Made by a program: the position numbers and the translations under genes. A DNA stretch of 56,458 nt from NCBI GenBank assembly GCA_002170775.2, contig NHIP02000016.1:1-56458 (forward strand), given 5' to 3'. Under the pieces are notes generated by a model that saw nothing but the letters and a program-made list of their open reading frames with translations, did not search any database and was not told the DNA's origin. Source of the DNA: Euryarchaeota archaeon TMED192 (lineage in GTDB: Archaea; Thermoplasmatota; Poseidoniia; Poseidoniales; Thalassarchaeaceae). This document shows positions 9,301 through 18,077 of the stretch, in pieces (positions within the stretch are counted from its first letter, which is position 1; each line of letters begins with the position of its first letter).

Positions 9301-9892
9301 AGTATGTTTCATTCAGGGGGCTGTATGCCCACAGTTCAGTTCCAGATGCCGATTCAGTAGCATCGAAATACAGAGTGTGATCAAGAATCGCAAATCCACC
9401 GTACTTAGCCACCTGACCTCCGTAGGAGCTTGACTGGGAGATTGAAGTAATCTCCGATATTGAATTAGTTGTTGGGTCATATTGCCACAACTGTGACTTT
9501 GGGGTATTTGCATCGAAGTACAACATCCCGTCCATGGCCAACATGCCGAAATTTTGACCAAGAACACCGTCTGAGGGAATATCAGCTACCTTAATTGGAG
9601 GTTCTGGCTGTGGGCATATAATTGGAGGGGTGCAGTCTCCTTCTGCCTCGCTACCAAAAGCAGACACTGCATTGAATGTCAGGGGTTCAATTTGAGACCC
9701 TTCAACGATTATTGATGGATGGTTAAATTCCGCATTGATTCCAGATTCCGTGTGCGTTGATGCTGTATTGATTTTCTCCAATCCAAGAGGGGTGCCAGAG
9801 GAGCCCAGCATAATCATGACGAGCAGCGTAGTCAGTGCAACACTGAGGGTATGCCCTCGGCCCATGCCCCTAGCCAGATTGATCTTCCTCAA
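6320..9892 (-). CDS. Large surface protein with ELWxxDGT-type, Ig-like and TSP type-3 repeats
   Basis: This 1190-residue protein has a hydrophobic signal segment at about 15-35. From about 115 to 560 it carries some nine repeats of the ELWxxDGTxxGT type (GTELWAYSP, GNELWSYDP, GSELWSFNS), which are likely propeller-like blades. Near 560-610 is a putative Ig-like domain with the motif SPVDGTISGTP. From about 617 to 1135 there are many Asp-rich DxDxDG units of the thrombospondin type-3 kind, which bind calcium in known proteins. Paired cysteines in the DGxCDGP-type units suggest disulfides. A single membrane helix at about 1148-1170 and a short basic tail anchor it at the C-terminus. It is therefore an exported, calcium-rigidified surface protein anchored in the membrane; the ligand is unknown. 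It lies just upstream of the WD40 gene. Confidence 0.9.
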   Translation of the reverse strand: MRKINLARGMGRGHTLSVALTTLLVMIMLGSSGTPLGLEKINTASTHTESGINAEFNHPSIIVEGSQIEPLTFNAVSAFGSEAEGDCTPPIICPQPEPPIKVADIPSDGVLGQNFGMLAMDGMLYFDANTPKSQLWQYDPTTNSISEITSISQSSSYGGQVAKYGGFAILDHTLYFDATESASGTELWAYSPLNETYWMTGDIRPGSGSSKPGSSTGLVPMSGKLWFNAEDGTQGNELWSYDPDSGTAEMVTDLSPGSSGSSPGVFSGLVPISDRWPMFDADDGTTGIEPWVHDTLTGSTNLLGDINPGTSPSLPGYLLPFMQVGEHIVFDASNQTHGTELWAIDKTSQNWEATLVCDIWEGSPSGQPNSGSDEPAVIGDRIYFSARDQTHGSELWSFNSIDQTCTRNSDIRSGSQGSNPGSVSTGFHNIAGIIAFSANDGTSGNELWLYSPENSTSWLAADLTSGAISSYPGQYSGFTTTDEGHAYFTASSSGSGYEPHVIDATDFSTSLLADIRAGPHSSESARSTGYVIMNRDMYFDAKESTSGSDLWVVRNATNNSAVAWTVSPALPFGLEISPVDGTISGTPTQVADLTTYQIDATNSSGVTVSIYIEIAVLADNDLDGIPDTVPDDLSSYTDLISDSDDDNDGISDSVEVNSGSSPLDVDSDVDGFCDGPVEVSGVCTYGPDPYPMNPNFPVDTDGDRLADSDFDGNGPAVADDDDDNDGFIDSEDAFPLDPSDWLDTDGDTVGDLSDTDDDNDGVDDVDEHIAGTDSTSVDTDDDGICDGPYARQSCTTGPDPYPIDPLLPMDTDGDGLWDNLPHDAADNFVEDFDDDGDGLDDTVETGTGFYISPSDRGTDPLNPDSDGDGFCDGSNEVAGTCSRGEDPYPFDANIPFDRDKDRLADDVDPQWPAFYGDEDADDDGDGYTDSMEYKCDSSALNPNDVPDDLDGDFICDDEDPDMDGDGSFNSEDRFPEDPNDWSDFDNDGVGDNSDLDSDGDGLANEYEHPECILSLDCDMDGTLDASDPFPTDPTEYSDTDNDGIGDNSDPDSDGDQICDGSTSFPGICSSGPDAFPYDPAAYLDTDGDGLTDYLIEGIPSTLVIDLDDDGDGWDDLEEIRCRSDPLDSNDVPSDVDNNKECESVGAQVSETFAVFGAFIALILVVGLFITPLIRDHIRKRVESSHSEDEG

Positions 9893-10009
9893 AAATGCGG
9901 TGCCGATGTTTTAATTTTAGATATGGAATTGCTAGATTTTTTGTTTTTCCCGCATCTAATCCGCTTTATGATGGAAGGCATCATTCACTTAACTCGGTTC
10001 TGACGCGGC
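9893..10009. promoter_or_regulatory. Divergent promoter region, surface protein / thymidine phosphorylase
   Basis: The 117-bp gap separates divergent genes. On the minus strand, ctaaaattaaaa lies about 24 bp upstream of the surface-protein ATG and could be its TATA element. On the plus strand, ctttatga lies about 45 bp before the phosphorylase ATG, implying a leader of about 20 nt. Positions are judged by eye. Confidence 0.4.
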
Positions 10010-11290
10010 ATGGAGAGGGGTGAGAAGGGTATCGAGATGTTTGTGCGATCTGTAACAGATGGATCGATGTCCGATGAAGAGGTGGTCGAGTATCTCACAG
10101 ACATCTTCGAGAATGGACTTGATTCTAACCAGACGGTTCTATTGACGAAGGAGATGCGGGATTCTGGGGCTGTAATTCATTGGCCTGAAGAAATTGGCGC
10201 CTTGGTTGTTGATAAACACTCAACGGGAGGTGTTGGCGACAAAGTGTCGATAGCCTTGGCACCTGCCTTAGCAGCCTGCGGAGCGAAAGTTCCGATGATA
10301 TCGGGACGAGGATTGGGACATACGGGGGGGACTCTTGACAAACTAGAATCAATACCCGGTTTTAGAACCGATATCCCAGTTGAGGAATTGATCGAACAGG
10401 TGTCAAAAATAGGGTTTGCAATGGTCGGTCAGACTGAAGACTTGGTTCCTGCTGATCGTCGGATGTATGCTCTGAGAGATGTTTCTGGACTAGTGGCATC
10501 GGTCCCACTTATCACTGGAAGCATCGTCTCCAAGAAGGCGGCAGAGGGAATTAGTGCACTCGTACTTGACGTGAAAACTGGTAAGGCCGCATTCATGAAA
10601 GACCTACCCTCGGCTGAAAGGCTAGCGCGTTCCATGAAGAATGTCGCTGAAGGCATGGGGATTTCTACGACCTGTCTGATAACATCGATGGATCATCCCA
10701 TTGGACATGCTGTAGGTAACTCTCTGGAAATTGTTGAGTCTGTTGAGACGCTTTGTGGAAGAGGTCCGAGTGATCTGGAAGAGCTTGTGTGCATTCAAGG
10801 CGGCTTACTTCTCAACTCGATAGGCTTGGCTGTTGACCGTGGACATGGGTCGGCTATGATACTTGATTCACTATATGATGGATCTGCATTTAGGAAATTC
10901 TTGGAGATGGTAGATGCACAAGGGGGAAAGTCGTCGATATTCGATTCTGATCAGGACATGTTTGCAGGCCTTGGCTTGATGAGCCCCGAATTATATTCGA
11001 CAGACATTTTCTCGGACTACGATGGGTGGGTCTCAGATATAGACGCTGTTTCGATTGCTGACCTATGTCTTAATCTTGGAGCGGGGAGAACGGAATTGGG
11101 CGGTTCAATCGACCATGCGGTGGGAGTCGTTATCCACGTGGGAATAGGAAGTCCAGTCTCAAGCAATGAAATTGTCGCGACGGTCTATCACAGAAACAGG
11201 AGGTCTGATGATTTTTACAACATTAAGGACGCCTTCAGCATATCTAAAGAGTCTCAAAACCCATCATCTAGAATTCTGGGAGTTATCTGA
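10010..11290 (+). CDS. deoA: Thymidine (pyrimidine-nucleoside) phosphorylase
   Basis: The enzyme phosphorolyses thymidine or other pyrimidine nucleosides to base and (deoxy)ribose-1-phosphate in salvage. The phosphate-binding motif VDKHSTGGVGDK (about residues 68-79) and the family signature SGRGLGHTGGTLDKLESIPG (about 98-117) are intact, followed by the ITGSIVSKKAAEG segment. The length of 426 aa matches the bacterial DeoA/Pdp enzymes. It lacks the extra N-terminal domain of the roughly 500-residue archaeal AMP phosphorylases, so a nucleoside rather than AMP substrate is likely. The start at ATG 10010 leaves the N-terminus a few residues shorter than usual. It ends directly against the stop of the convergent AlkB-like gene. 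Confidence 0.92.
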   Translation: MERGEKGIEMFVRSVTDGSMSDEEVVEYLTDIFENGLDSNQTVLLTKEMRDSGAVIHWPEEIGALVVDKHSTGGVGDKVSIALAPALAACGAKVPMISGRGLGHTGGTLDKLESIPGFRTDIPVEELIEQVSKIGFAMVGQTEDLVPADRRMYALRDVSGLVASVPLITGSIVSKKAAEGISALVLDVKTGKAAFMKDLPSAERLARSMKNVAEGMGISTTCLITSMDHPIGHAVGNSLEIVESVETLCGRGPSDLEELVCIQGGLLLNSIGLAVDRGHGSAMILDSLYDGSAFRKFLEMVDAQGGKSSIFDSDQDMFAGLGLMSPELYSTDIFSDYDGWVSDIDAVSIADLCLNLGAGRTELGGSIDHAVGVVIHVGIGSPVSSNEIVATVYHRNRRSDDFYNIKDAFSISKESQNPSSRILGVI

Positions 11291-12325
11291 TCAGACACTA
11301 GGCGCTCTACCTGCCATCATTCGTCTCCATATTGGAGGAACTAAACATGGCCACCAACACGCATAGTAGCCAGCTGGGAGAGAGGGGGCATCGGGATGGG
11401 GACGAAGTTTCCAGAAGGGAACAGATGCACGGAGGTGATGATCGCTGTGGCGGGTTAATTCCAGAAGGCTCCAGCGTGACCACCTTGATTCAGTGTTCCA
11501 TGCATGCTCGGCTTGGAATTTCTTATCTGAATCATCACGTCTGAGTCCCCAGTGCCTGATGTAGTTGACATACTCGAGTGTCAAAATTGATATCGCTGAG
11601 AGGATTAGCCACCCTATTGCAATTGATGCTGCCTGTTTGTAGCCTAAGAAGTATAGAATTGTCAAAAGAGCAAATATCGAGATTTGGAGCACTAGGCCTC
11701 TCCATGAAGGATTTGAGAAGCCTGTTCTCCCTTTCTTGTTGTGTATTCGCACAGATGACGAAAACTGTCCGGGGATGGTTCTAAGCCAAAATGACCAGAT
11801 TCCTTCCTCAACTCTCGCACTTGCTGGATCTTCATCAGTTGCTACATTCCGATGATGGTTATGGTTGTGTTCGGTCGTGAAATGTGGATAGTTTATGCTG
11901 AAGAGAAGGAGTCGTGCCAGACGCCATCCCGGGCTTCTAGGACGTTGATGGCCCAGTTCGTGAGCGGTCACTATTGCTGATGCCGCCGCTGCAAGGCCAG
12001 TAGATAATGCGGCTGCGACGAGCCAAATTGTGATCCCTTCTGAATGCGCGAAGATGAAGAATGTGCCCATCATTGCAAAGTGTATGGCCCCGTGTACCCA
12101 GAGTAGCGCTACAAATGGTCTGCCAGAATCTCGAGGAGGGCGGGTAGTCTTTGACACCCCCATGATGAGGTCGAGGATTGGACTAACGATCCATATGAAA
12201 ACGACGCCCAGTAGTGTGTAAATGCCCCCAAGAAGGTTCCCAGCGATTACTAGAGATGGGCTGATGAGGCCCAAAAGATGCAGCGGCCATGGTTCGGGGG
12301 CTAGTGGTTCAACAACTTCTCCCAT
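11291..12325 (-). CDS. alkB: AlkB-like alkane 1-monooxygenase / membrane di-iron hydroxylase
   Basis: This membrane enzyme is expected to use a non-haem di-iron centre to hydroxylate a terminal methyl group of an alkane or related chain. The histidine boxes of the AlkB/XylM family are present: HELGH at residues 122-126, EHNHNHH at 152-158 followed by VATDEDPASAR, and RHSDHH at 292-297 followed by LPAGY. The fourth motif, normally NYIEHYGL, reads NYIRHWGL at 254-261, so Glu and Tyr are replaced. Four to six membrane helices are visible. The length of 344 aa is a little shorter than usual AlkB. No rubredoxin gene, the usual electron donor, is nearby. A fatty-acid desaturase or hydroxylase role is the main alternative, since all share the boxes. 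Confidence 0.8.
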   Translation of the reverse strand: MGEVVEPLAPEPWPLHLLGLISPSLVIAGNLLGGIYTLLGVVFIWIVSPILDLIMGVSKTTRPPRDSGRPFVALLWVHGAIHFAMMGTFFIFAHSEGITIWLVAAALSTGLAAAASAIVTAHELGHQRPRSPGWRLARLLLFSINYPHFTTEHNHNHHRNVATDEDPASARVEEGIWSFWLRTIPGQFSSSVRIHNKKGRTGFSNPSWRGLVLQISIFALLTILYFLGYKQAASIAIGWLILSAISILTLEYVNYIRHWGLRRDDSDKKFQAEHAWNTESRWSRWSLLELTRHSDHHLRASVPFWKLRPHPDAPSLPAGYYACWWPCLVPPIWRRMMAGRAPSV

Positions 12326-12378
12326 GATTCTTGGTTCGGGGTAGAATGCAAAAAGTTGTGCATAAACGCACTATTCGA

Positions 12379-12900
12379 TTATACGTACAAAATAGAATGC
12401 TTTTTTCTCGCTTTAATCACCTTGGGGGCAACTGAAAACATACAATAAGGCTGATTTGGATTACGCTTGAAATAATCCTGGTGGTATTCCTCGGCAGGCC
12501 AGAAGATATCGATTTCTTCTAACATTGTAACTATCTCATTCTCATAGAGTTCAGCTGCTTTTTCAATTGCATCTTGTGCAATAGTTCTCTGATTCTCATT
12601 TGTATAAAATATGCAGCTCCTGTATTGGGGCCCAACATCATTCCCTTGCCTATCGATTTGTGTCGGATCGTGAAGGGTGAAGAATACATCTAGAATATCT
12701 TGAAGTCTCAATATATCGGGATCGAAGCTTATTTTCACCACTTCGGCGTGTCCCGTTTTCTTTCCGCATATTTGTTCGTATGAAGGATTAGGAACGGCCC
12801 CTCCAGAATATCCAGATTCGAGTTCCATAATGCCCCTAATCCCTTTCATACCTCCTTCGATGCACCAGAAACAACCGCCTCCGAGTACTATCTCATCCAT
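12379..12900 (-). CDS. msrA: Peptide methionine-S-sulfoxide reductase MsrA
   Basis: The protein repairs oxidised methionine in proteins. The catalytic motif GCFWC is at residues 9-13 with the nucleophilic Cys10, followed by the family motifs SGYSGG, TGHAEVV, HDPTQ and GPQYRS. The length of 173 aa matches a stand-alone MsrA with no MsrB fusion. It is expected to be cytoplasmic, recycled by thioredoxin. The gene is minus strand, 53 bp upstream of the AlkB-like gene, and the pair could share a transcript. By eye it looks more AT-rich than its neighbours, which fits later acquisition, though composition was not measured. Confidence 0.95.
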   Translation of the reverse strand: MDEIVLGGGCFWCIEGGMKGIRGIMELESGYSGGAVPNPSYEQICGKKTGHAEVVKISFDPDILRLQDILDVFFTLHDPTQIDRQGNDVGPQYRSCIFYTNENQRTIAQDAIEKAAELYENEIVTMLEEIDIFWPAEEYHQDYFKRNPNQPYCMFSVAPKVIKARKKHSILYV

Positions 12901-12975
12901 GCATGTAACGAGAAGTTCTATTCTATCAATCTACGTCATGGCCCTGATGAAGACAAATGCAGGCATTGAACTGAA

Positions 12976-15816
12976 ATGCTCCCGCACATAGGAAAGGCCG
13001 TGGAAGCGTCATTTGACATGGAGGGCATCCGATTCTCAGGTTTACTCCGACCTTCCCAGATTGATGCTTCAAAAGTCATGGATGAAGGACTTCGATTGGG
13101 GTCTAAGAAATTCAATATCGTAGCCCCACCTGGTTCTGGGAAAACAATTCTTGGATTATATTCTTGGAGCGATATGATCAGAAAACCCGCCCTGGTATTG
13201 TCGCCTAATTCAGCTATACAGGCACAATGGGCTGCCAGAGCAAAAGATTCTGGGTTATTCGATTTGAATGGGAAGGATTGTTTCATTAGCACAGATCCTA
13301 AGAAACCCGGTCTGCTTACAAGCCTGACTTATCAATCGGTGACGCTTCCAAAGAAAGCGGACATCGACCTGGAGATGGAGGCTCTTGATCTCTGGATAGA
13401 TCGGCTAATTATGGAGGAAGAGGCCTCTGACCCTTCCGCTGCAAAGGCATGGATTGAGGATCTCACAAAAAGAAATCCAACATACTACAAAAAGAGGTTT
13501 TCGACTTATACGAAGAAGGTGAGAGATCTTCGAATAAAATCTGGAGATTTTGAAAATGCATTGCATACCTCATCATTGGACACATTATCGAGATTATCTG
13601 AGAAGAATGTGGGAATGGTCATCCTAGATGAGTGCCATCATCTACTCCATCACTGGGGATGGATACTAGATTCAGCAATGGAACTTCTGGGCGATCCTAT
13701 TGTTATTGGATTGACTGCGACGCCTCCCGACCCCGAGGATGTGGATGAGAAAGATTGGTCACGATACAGAGAATTCTTTGGAGAGGTCGACTATGAAGTG
13801 CCCGTTCCAGCTCTAGTGAGAGAGGGTAATCTCTCACCCTACCAGGATTTGTGCTATTTCGTACGTCCAGACGGGTATGAGCTTGACTATTTAGAACAAG
13901 TTGACAAGGGCGCATCAGAGATAATACTGAAAGTCATGGAAACACGTGGGAATGACCGTATCCCTCCAATGGACATGTGGATTCGAGAAGTGTTCGATAA
14001 ACGGATGCTTCCCACTGGCCGGGTATCCTCTAGGACGGCATTCAGAAATGCTGATCCAATATTCTTTGACACTGCACCTCAATTTTTGGACATCTTGGGG
14101 CTTGAAGGGATACCGAATCATGTGGCCCATCATAATCGTTTGACGCTGTTGGAAGCCATGGGAATCTGCCTTGACAGGTATGTGCGTTGGGGTCTAATAA
14201 GATCTGAAAATATGGATGATCATTCTTTGGCTGAAGAAATTACTGCTCAGCTAAGATTATTGGGCGTACAGATTACTGAAACAGGATCTAGGGCTTGTGC
14301 ATCTCCGATAACCAGAATCTTAGCATATTCCTCTTCAAAGTCCAATGCGCTATCAGACATCCTAGATTGCGAAATTAACAATCTAGGTATCGATAAGATT
14401 CGTGCAGTCGTAATTACAGATTTTGAGAAATCGTCTGCAACAAGCATAGTGGAGGGGGTTCAGGATAACGAAGCGGGAGGTGCGGTAGCTGCATTCAGAT
14501 CTATCCTCTCAGATTCCAGAACAGATTCGCTAGACCCCATATTAGTAACGGGAAGCACGGTATTGGTGGATGATGATCTTGCAGGTACTTTTCTCAGTGA
14601 GGCTAAGAAGTGGATCTCGGAACGTGGTCTCTCCATCAATCTCGAAGATAATACGGACAGCGGATACCATGGAATTAGTGGTTCGGGAAAGGATTGGGTC
14701 ACTCGGAATTATATCGAGATGATAACCGAGATGTTTCAAAGAGGTTTAACAAGATGTCTGGTGGGTACTCGAGGATTACTTGGCGAGGGCTGGGATGCAA
14801 GTAGGATAAATGTCCTCGTCGACCTAACCACTGTCACCACCAGCATGAGTATCAATCAACTTAGAGGGCGTTCATTCAGGCTTGATAAGACGTGGCCAGA
14901 TAAAGTTGCAAACAATTGGGATGTAGTATGTATCGCTGAAGAATATATGAGGGGTTTCGATGATTTTGAAAGATTTCGACGGAAGCATGCACAATTGTAC
15001 GGTGTTGGGGATGATGGTACGATTGAGAAGGGGGTAGGACACGTTCATGCTGCGTTTTCCGATTTGGAGCGTGAGTTTGCTACTGATGATTCAGGGCGGA
15101 AGCATGTTGTATACCCGGAGATAAGAGACGGGATGCAACTATTCAACGAGGATATGCTGCTTCGATCATCTAGAAGAAGTGAATCTCGTAATTCGTGGGG
15201 GATTGGAAATCCCTTCGAAGGGCTTCCGATGAGGTCTCTTGAATTAAAGTCAGGATCCGGACTAGGCAGGGGTTTCCCTCCAGGGGCAATCAAGGGAGCG
15301 TCATGGAATGATGAGTCAATTCTTGGGGCGATGGGGTTGTGTATTCTTGGTACAGGCATTAGTCTCGGAATATTCTCTGAGGCCTTGAAGCCATCAGGAG
15401 GGGATCGTGGTGGCGGATGGATTCGAATCCACCTAGACGGAGCTTCTGAAGAAGAATCCCGAATTTACTCCAAGGCAATGGAAGAGCTCCTTGGTCCATT
15501 GGACGATGCTCGATATCTCATACCGAGATGGGTCAGGACGATTCACCCCACTCTTTTGTCTAAGATGCTTCCAGGGGCCTTAGGGAGGATATTTGAACGC
15601 AAGAAGAATAGTGTTGCGATGGTGCACCGTGTTCCGACTATCTTCGCTTCGAAGAAAGATGATGCTGAGAATTTCCAGCGCCTGTGGAATCGATTTGTGA
15701 GCACAGGATCGGTCGTATATGCGAGGGGGGGAGTTGGGAAGATGGCTCTAGCCGATGCTAAACAACATGGATACGAACCAAATATCAGAACTCGTGGAAA
15801 GGATGTATTCAGATGA
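12976..15816 (+). CDS. Large superfamily 2 DNA/RNA helicase
   Basis: This 946-residue protein has the SF2 motifs in order: motif I APPGSGKT at about 50-57, motif II DECH at 218-221, motif III GLTATPP, and in the second RecA-like domain GTRGLLGEGWDA (motif V) and QLRGRSFR (motif VI, about 630). It therefore hydrolyses ATP to move on nucleic acid. Between motifs Ia and II lies a charged helical insertion of about 100 residues, and a roughly 270-residue C-terminal region follows that I cannot assign. It most resembles stand-alone XPB-like or 'DEAD/DEAH family' helicases of actinobacteria and marine archaea. It starts divergently from msrA and converges on guaB. No methylase or nuclease is adjacent, so a restriction role is not supported. 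Confidence 0.85.
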   Translation: MLPHIGKAVEASFDMEGIRFSGLLRPSQIDASKVMDEGLRLGSKKFNIVAPPGSGKTILGLYSWSDMIRKPALVLSPNSAIQAQWAARAKDSGLFDLNGKDCFISTDPKKPGLLTSLTYQSVTLPKKADIDLEMEALDLWIDRLIMEEEASDPSAAKAWIEDLTKRNPTYYKKRFSTYTKKVRDLRIKSGDFENALHTSSLDTLSRLSEKNVGMVILDECHHLLHHWGWILDSAMELLGDPIVIGLTATPPDPEDVDEKDWSRYREFFGEVDYEVPVPALVREGNLSPYQDLCYFVRPDGYELDYLEQVDKGASEIILKVMETRGNDRIPPMDMWIREVFDKRMLPTGRVSSRTAFRNADPIFFDTAPQFLDILGLEGIPNHVAHHNRLTLLEAMGICLDRYVRWGLIRSENMDDHSLAEEITAQLRLLGVQITETGSRACASPITRILAYSSSKSNALSDILDCEINNLGIDKIRAVVITDFEKSSATSIVEGVQDNEAGGAVAAFRSILSDSRTDSLDPILVTGSTVLVDDDLAGTFLSEAKKWISERGLSINLEDNTDSGYHGISGSGKDWVTRNYIEMITEMFQRGLTRCLVGTRGLLGEGWDASRINVLVDLTTVTTSMSINQLRGRSFRLDKTWPDKVANNWDVVCIAEEYMRGFDDFERFRRKHAQLYGVGDDGTIEKGVGHVHAAFSDLEREFATDDSGRKHVVYPEIRDGMQLFNEDMLLRSSRRSESRNSWGIGNPFEGLPMRSLELKSGSGLGRGFPPGAIKGASWNDESILGAMGLCILGTGISLGIFSEALKPSGGDRGGGWIRIHLDGASEEESRIYSKAMEELLGPLDDARYLIPRWVRTIHPTLLSKMLPGALGRIFERKKNSVAMVHRVPTIFASKKDDAENFQRLWNRFVSTGSVVYARGGVGKMALADAKQHGYEPNIRTRGKDVFR

Positions 15817-15822
15817 CTGTCC

Positions 15823-17280
15823 TTATCGACGGTAGTTCGGGGCTTCTCTGGTGATTTCCACATCGTGTACGTGTGATTCAGAAAGTCCTGCATTGGTTAT
15901 CTTCACAAATGAGCAATTCTCGCGCATCGAGTCTATTGATTCATTTCCAGTGTATCCCATGGCGGATCTCAGCCCACCGAGCAGCTGATACAGAACATTG
16001 TCGACAGGCCCCCTAGCAGGAACTCTTCCTTCGATTCCTTCAGGGACGTACTTTCTGGTATCGCCCTGCTCGGACTGGAAGTATCGATCGTGGGCGCCGT
16101 CCACCATAGCCCCTACGGAGCCCATTCCCCTGTAGACCTTGTACGATCTACCCTGATACAGGATGGTCTCACCTGGAGCCTCATTGGTTCCTGCAAGAAG
16201 GGAGCCTATCATTACTGAATTGGCTCCAGCGGCTATTGCCTTCGCTATGTCGCCGCTAAATTTGATACCGCCATCGGCGATGACGGGTATTCCCCTTTCG
16301 GAACACGCAGACACCGCACTCATGACTGCGGTCATTTGAGGGACCCCCACACCGGAAACGATCCTGGTTGTACATATCGATCCGGGTCCTATTCCTACCT
16401 TGATCGCATCTGCCCCGGCGTCTATGAGAGCTATGGCAGCAGAATCGGTTGCCACATTTCCTGCGATGATTTGAGTTTCATCTCCGATAGTCTCCCTTAC
16501 CCTCCTCACTGTATCGATTACCCCTTCTGAATGTCCATGAGCGGTGTCCACCACAATCGCATCAGCACCTGCCTCGTGAAGAACTGTGGCACGATCGACA
16601 CCCTTGTCTCCAGTTCCAGTGGCTGCGGCCACCCTGAGCCTGCCTCTGTCGTCTTTGCATGAATCAGGGTGGTTGAGATTCCTTTCAATGTCGCGAACTG
16701 TCATCAATCCAAGGCACTTGTCTCCTTCTACAACGAGTAGTTTCTCAATCCTATGGTGGTGCATTAGACGCTTGGCTTCCTCTGGATTGACATCAATTGG
16801 GACTGTGACGAGATCCCTGGTCATCAGTGAGCCTACCTTCTCCGAACCGTCCTCGACGAAACGTATATCTCGATTGGTGATTATACCGACGAGTCTGCCA
16901 TTATCGATAACAGGAAGGCCTGAAAATCCATGTTTTCCCTTCAGATTCCGGAGATCTCCTATGGATGTTTCCGGCGTAGTTGTAACTGGATCGATGACCA
17001 TTCCTGCCTCGAATCTCTTAACTCTCCTGACATGCTCAGCCTGCTGCTCAGCCAGCATATTTCTGTGAATTACCCCAATTCCCCCCGCCTGTGCCAATGC
17101 TATCGCCATTTCAGACTCAGTGACGGTGTCCATTGCAGCAGAAATTATTGGAATATTGAGGTTTATTGTACGTGTAAGTCTCGTCGGAAGCTGCACTTCA
17201 GCAGGAAGAACTGAGCTTGCAGCTGGCAGTAGAAGAACGTCATCAAAAGTGAGGGCCTCGGATATACTTGGGGTCGCCAT
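15823..17280 (-). CDS. guaB: Inosine-5'-monophosphate dehydrogenase
   Basis: The enzyme oxidises IMP to XMP with NAD, the committed step of GMP synthesis. The start was set at ATG 17280 ([19 protein letters not shown]), which matches the family N-terminus and gives 485 residues, the normal length; the open frame extends 24 codons further. Two CBS domains lie at about residues 90-205. The catalytic loop GPGSICTTR, with the active-site cysteine, is near residue 302, and the IMP-binding segments DGGIKFSGD and [13 protein letters not shown] follow. The flap motif YFQSEQGD is also visible. It stands alone and converges on the helicase gene. Confidence 0.96.
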   Translation of the reverse strand: MATPSISEALTFDDVLLLPAASSVLPAEVQLPTRLTRTINLNIPIISAAMDTVTESEMAIALAQAGGIGVIHRNMLAEQQAEHVRRVKRFEAGMVIDPVTTTPETSIGDLRNLKGKHGFSGLPVIDNGRLVGIITNRDIRFVEDGSEKVGSLMTRDLVTVPIDVNPEEAKRLMHHHRIEKLLVVEGDKCLGLMTVRDIERNLNHPDSCKDDRGRLRVAAATGTGDKGVDRATVLHEAGADAIVVDTAHGHSEGVIDTVRRVRETIGDETQIIAGNVATDSAAIALIDAGADAIKVGIGPGSICTTRIVSGVGVPQMTAVMSAVSACSERGIPVIADGGIKFSGDIAKAIAAGANSVMIGSLLAGTNEAPGETILYQGRSYKVYRGMGSVGAMVDGAHDRYFQSEQGDTRKYVPEGIEGRVPARGPVDNVLYQLLGGLRSAMGYTGNESIDSMRENCSFVKITNAGLSESHVHDVEITREAPNYRR

Positions 17281-17406
17281 TGGGGATGTCCCAAGCCGGT
17301 CGTACATCAACCATTCGTGAATTAGCCGGTTTCCGAACCTAGGACTATTCAATCAAATTGAATTCTCTGCATTGATTTCAAATGCTATTGATGTACCTCG
17401 AACGAC

Positions 17407-18051
17407 GTGGAAGGGGTATCCCAAGGGCCCAATCCATGGTGGCTGAGGGGGACCGCCATTGTGATGGGGGTAATGTTCCTGTTGTCTGTGGGGCAGGTTG
17501 CTAGCTCCCTTCTTGTACCGATAGGCATGGAAAGACTGGGCTCAAGTGAGTGGGAAGACATAGCTGGAGAGTACCCCAGCGAAGGTAATGAGCGAGAACA
17601 GGATGAATGGCGTGAGGGAGAGGTCTTCTGGAATGAGTCGATGGATTACTGGGAGTCGATTATTGAATCAGGCATATTCGAGGTTTCAGCAGTATTCAGC
17701 ATGGTGCTGATTCTACTTTCTGCTGCTTCTATTCCTGTTCTATGGAATGGAGACAGGGACCTTGGTCTAAAGTTGGTTTCAGGTTGGTTGTTTGGCTTCA
17801 TGTCGAGTCAAATTATCACTACCCTGATGTTCTATCGTGTTGGATTCATGCCACAATACTCTGAAGTGGGTGACTCGGGCATGCAACTCTGGTTTGATCT
17901 AACGGAAACATTTAGCCTGACCCTGTCAATTGTGCAGATTGTGATATGTAACTCATGTTTTGCAGCATTGCTAGTTGTAGTTGCTGCAAGGTCAAAAATA
18001 CCCGACAGGGATTACGACTTGGAGTCAGGGTTTCATTCAACGGACAGTTAG
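17407..18051 (+). CDS. Membrane protein of unknown function (214 aa)
   Basis: The frame starts with GTG at 17407. Four hydrophobic segments are visible (about residues 14-36, 88-108, 120-140 and 168-190). Between the first and second is a strongly acidic, Trp/Glu-rich loop of about 45 residues (SEWEDIAGEYPSEGNEREQD). No family is recognised. It precedes two YbjQ-like genes in the same direction, 26 bp from the first, so the three may form one transcript. It could be a membrane partner of the YbjQ-like proteins; that is inference from position only. Confidence 0.65.
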   Translation: MEGVSQGPNPWWLRGTAIVMGVMFLLSVGQVASSLLVPIGMERLGSSEWEDIAGEYPSEGNEREQDEWREGEVFWNESMDYWESIIESGIFEVSAVFSMVLILLSAASIPVLWNGDRDLGLKLVSGWLFGFMSSQIITTLMFYRVGFMPQYSEVGDSGMQLWFDLTETFSLTLSIVQIVICNSCFAALLVVVAARSKIPDRDYDLESGFHSTDS

Positions 18052-18077
18052 TATATCAAGAGTGTCTGCAGTTGACT

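Noticed and set aside
12976-15816. Restriction-modification or defence island around the large helicase
   Set aside because: The neighbours are msrA and guaB; no methylase, nuclease or other defence gene is adjacent.
17281-17352. N-terminal extension of IMP dehydrogenase
   Set aside because: The family N-terminus begins at the ATG at 17280, which gives the normal length.
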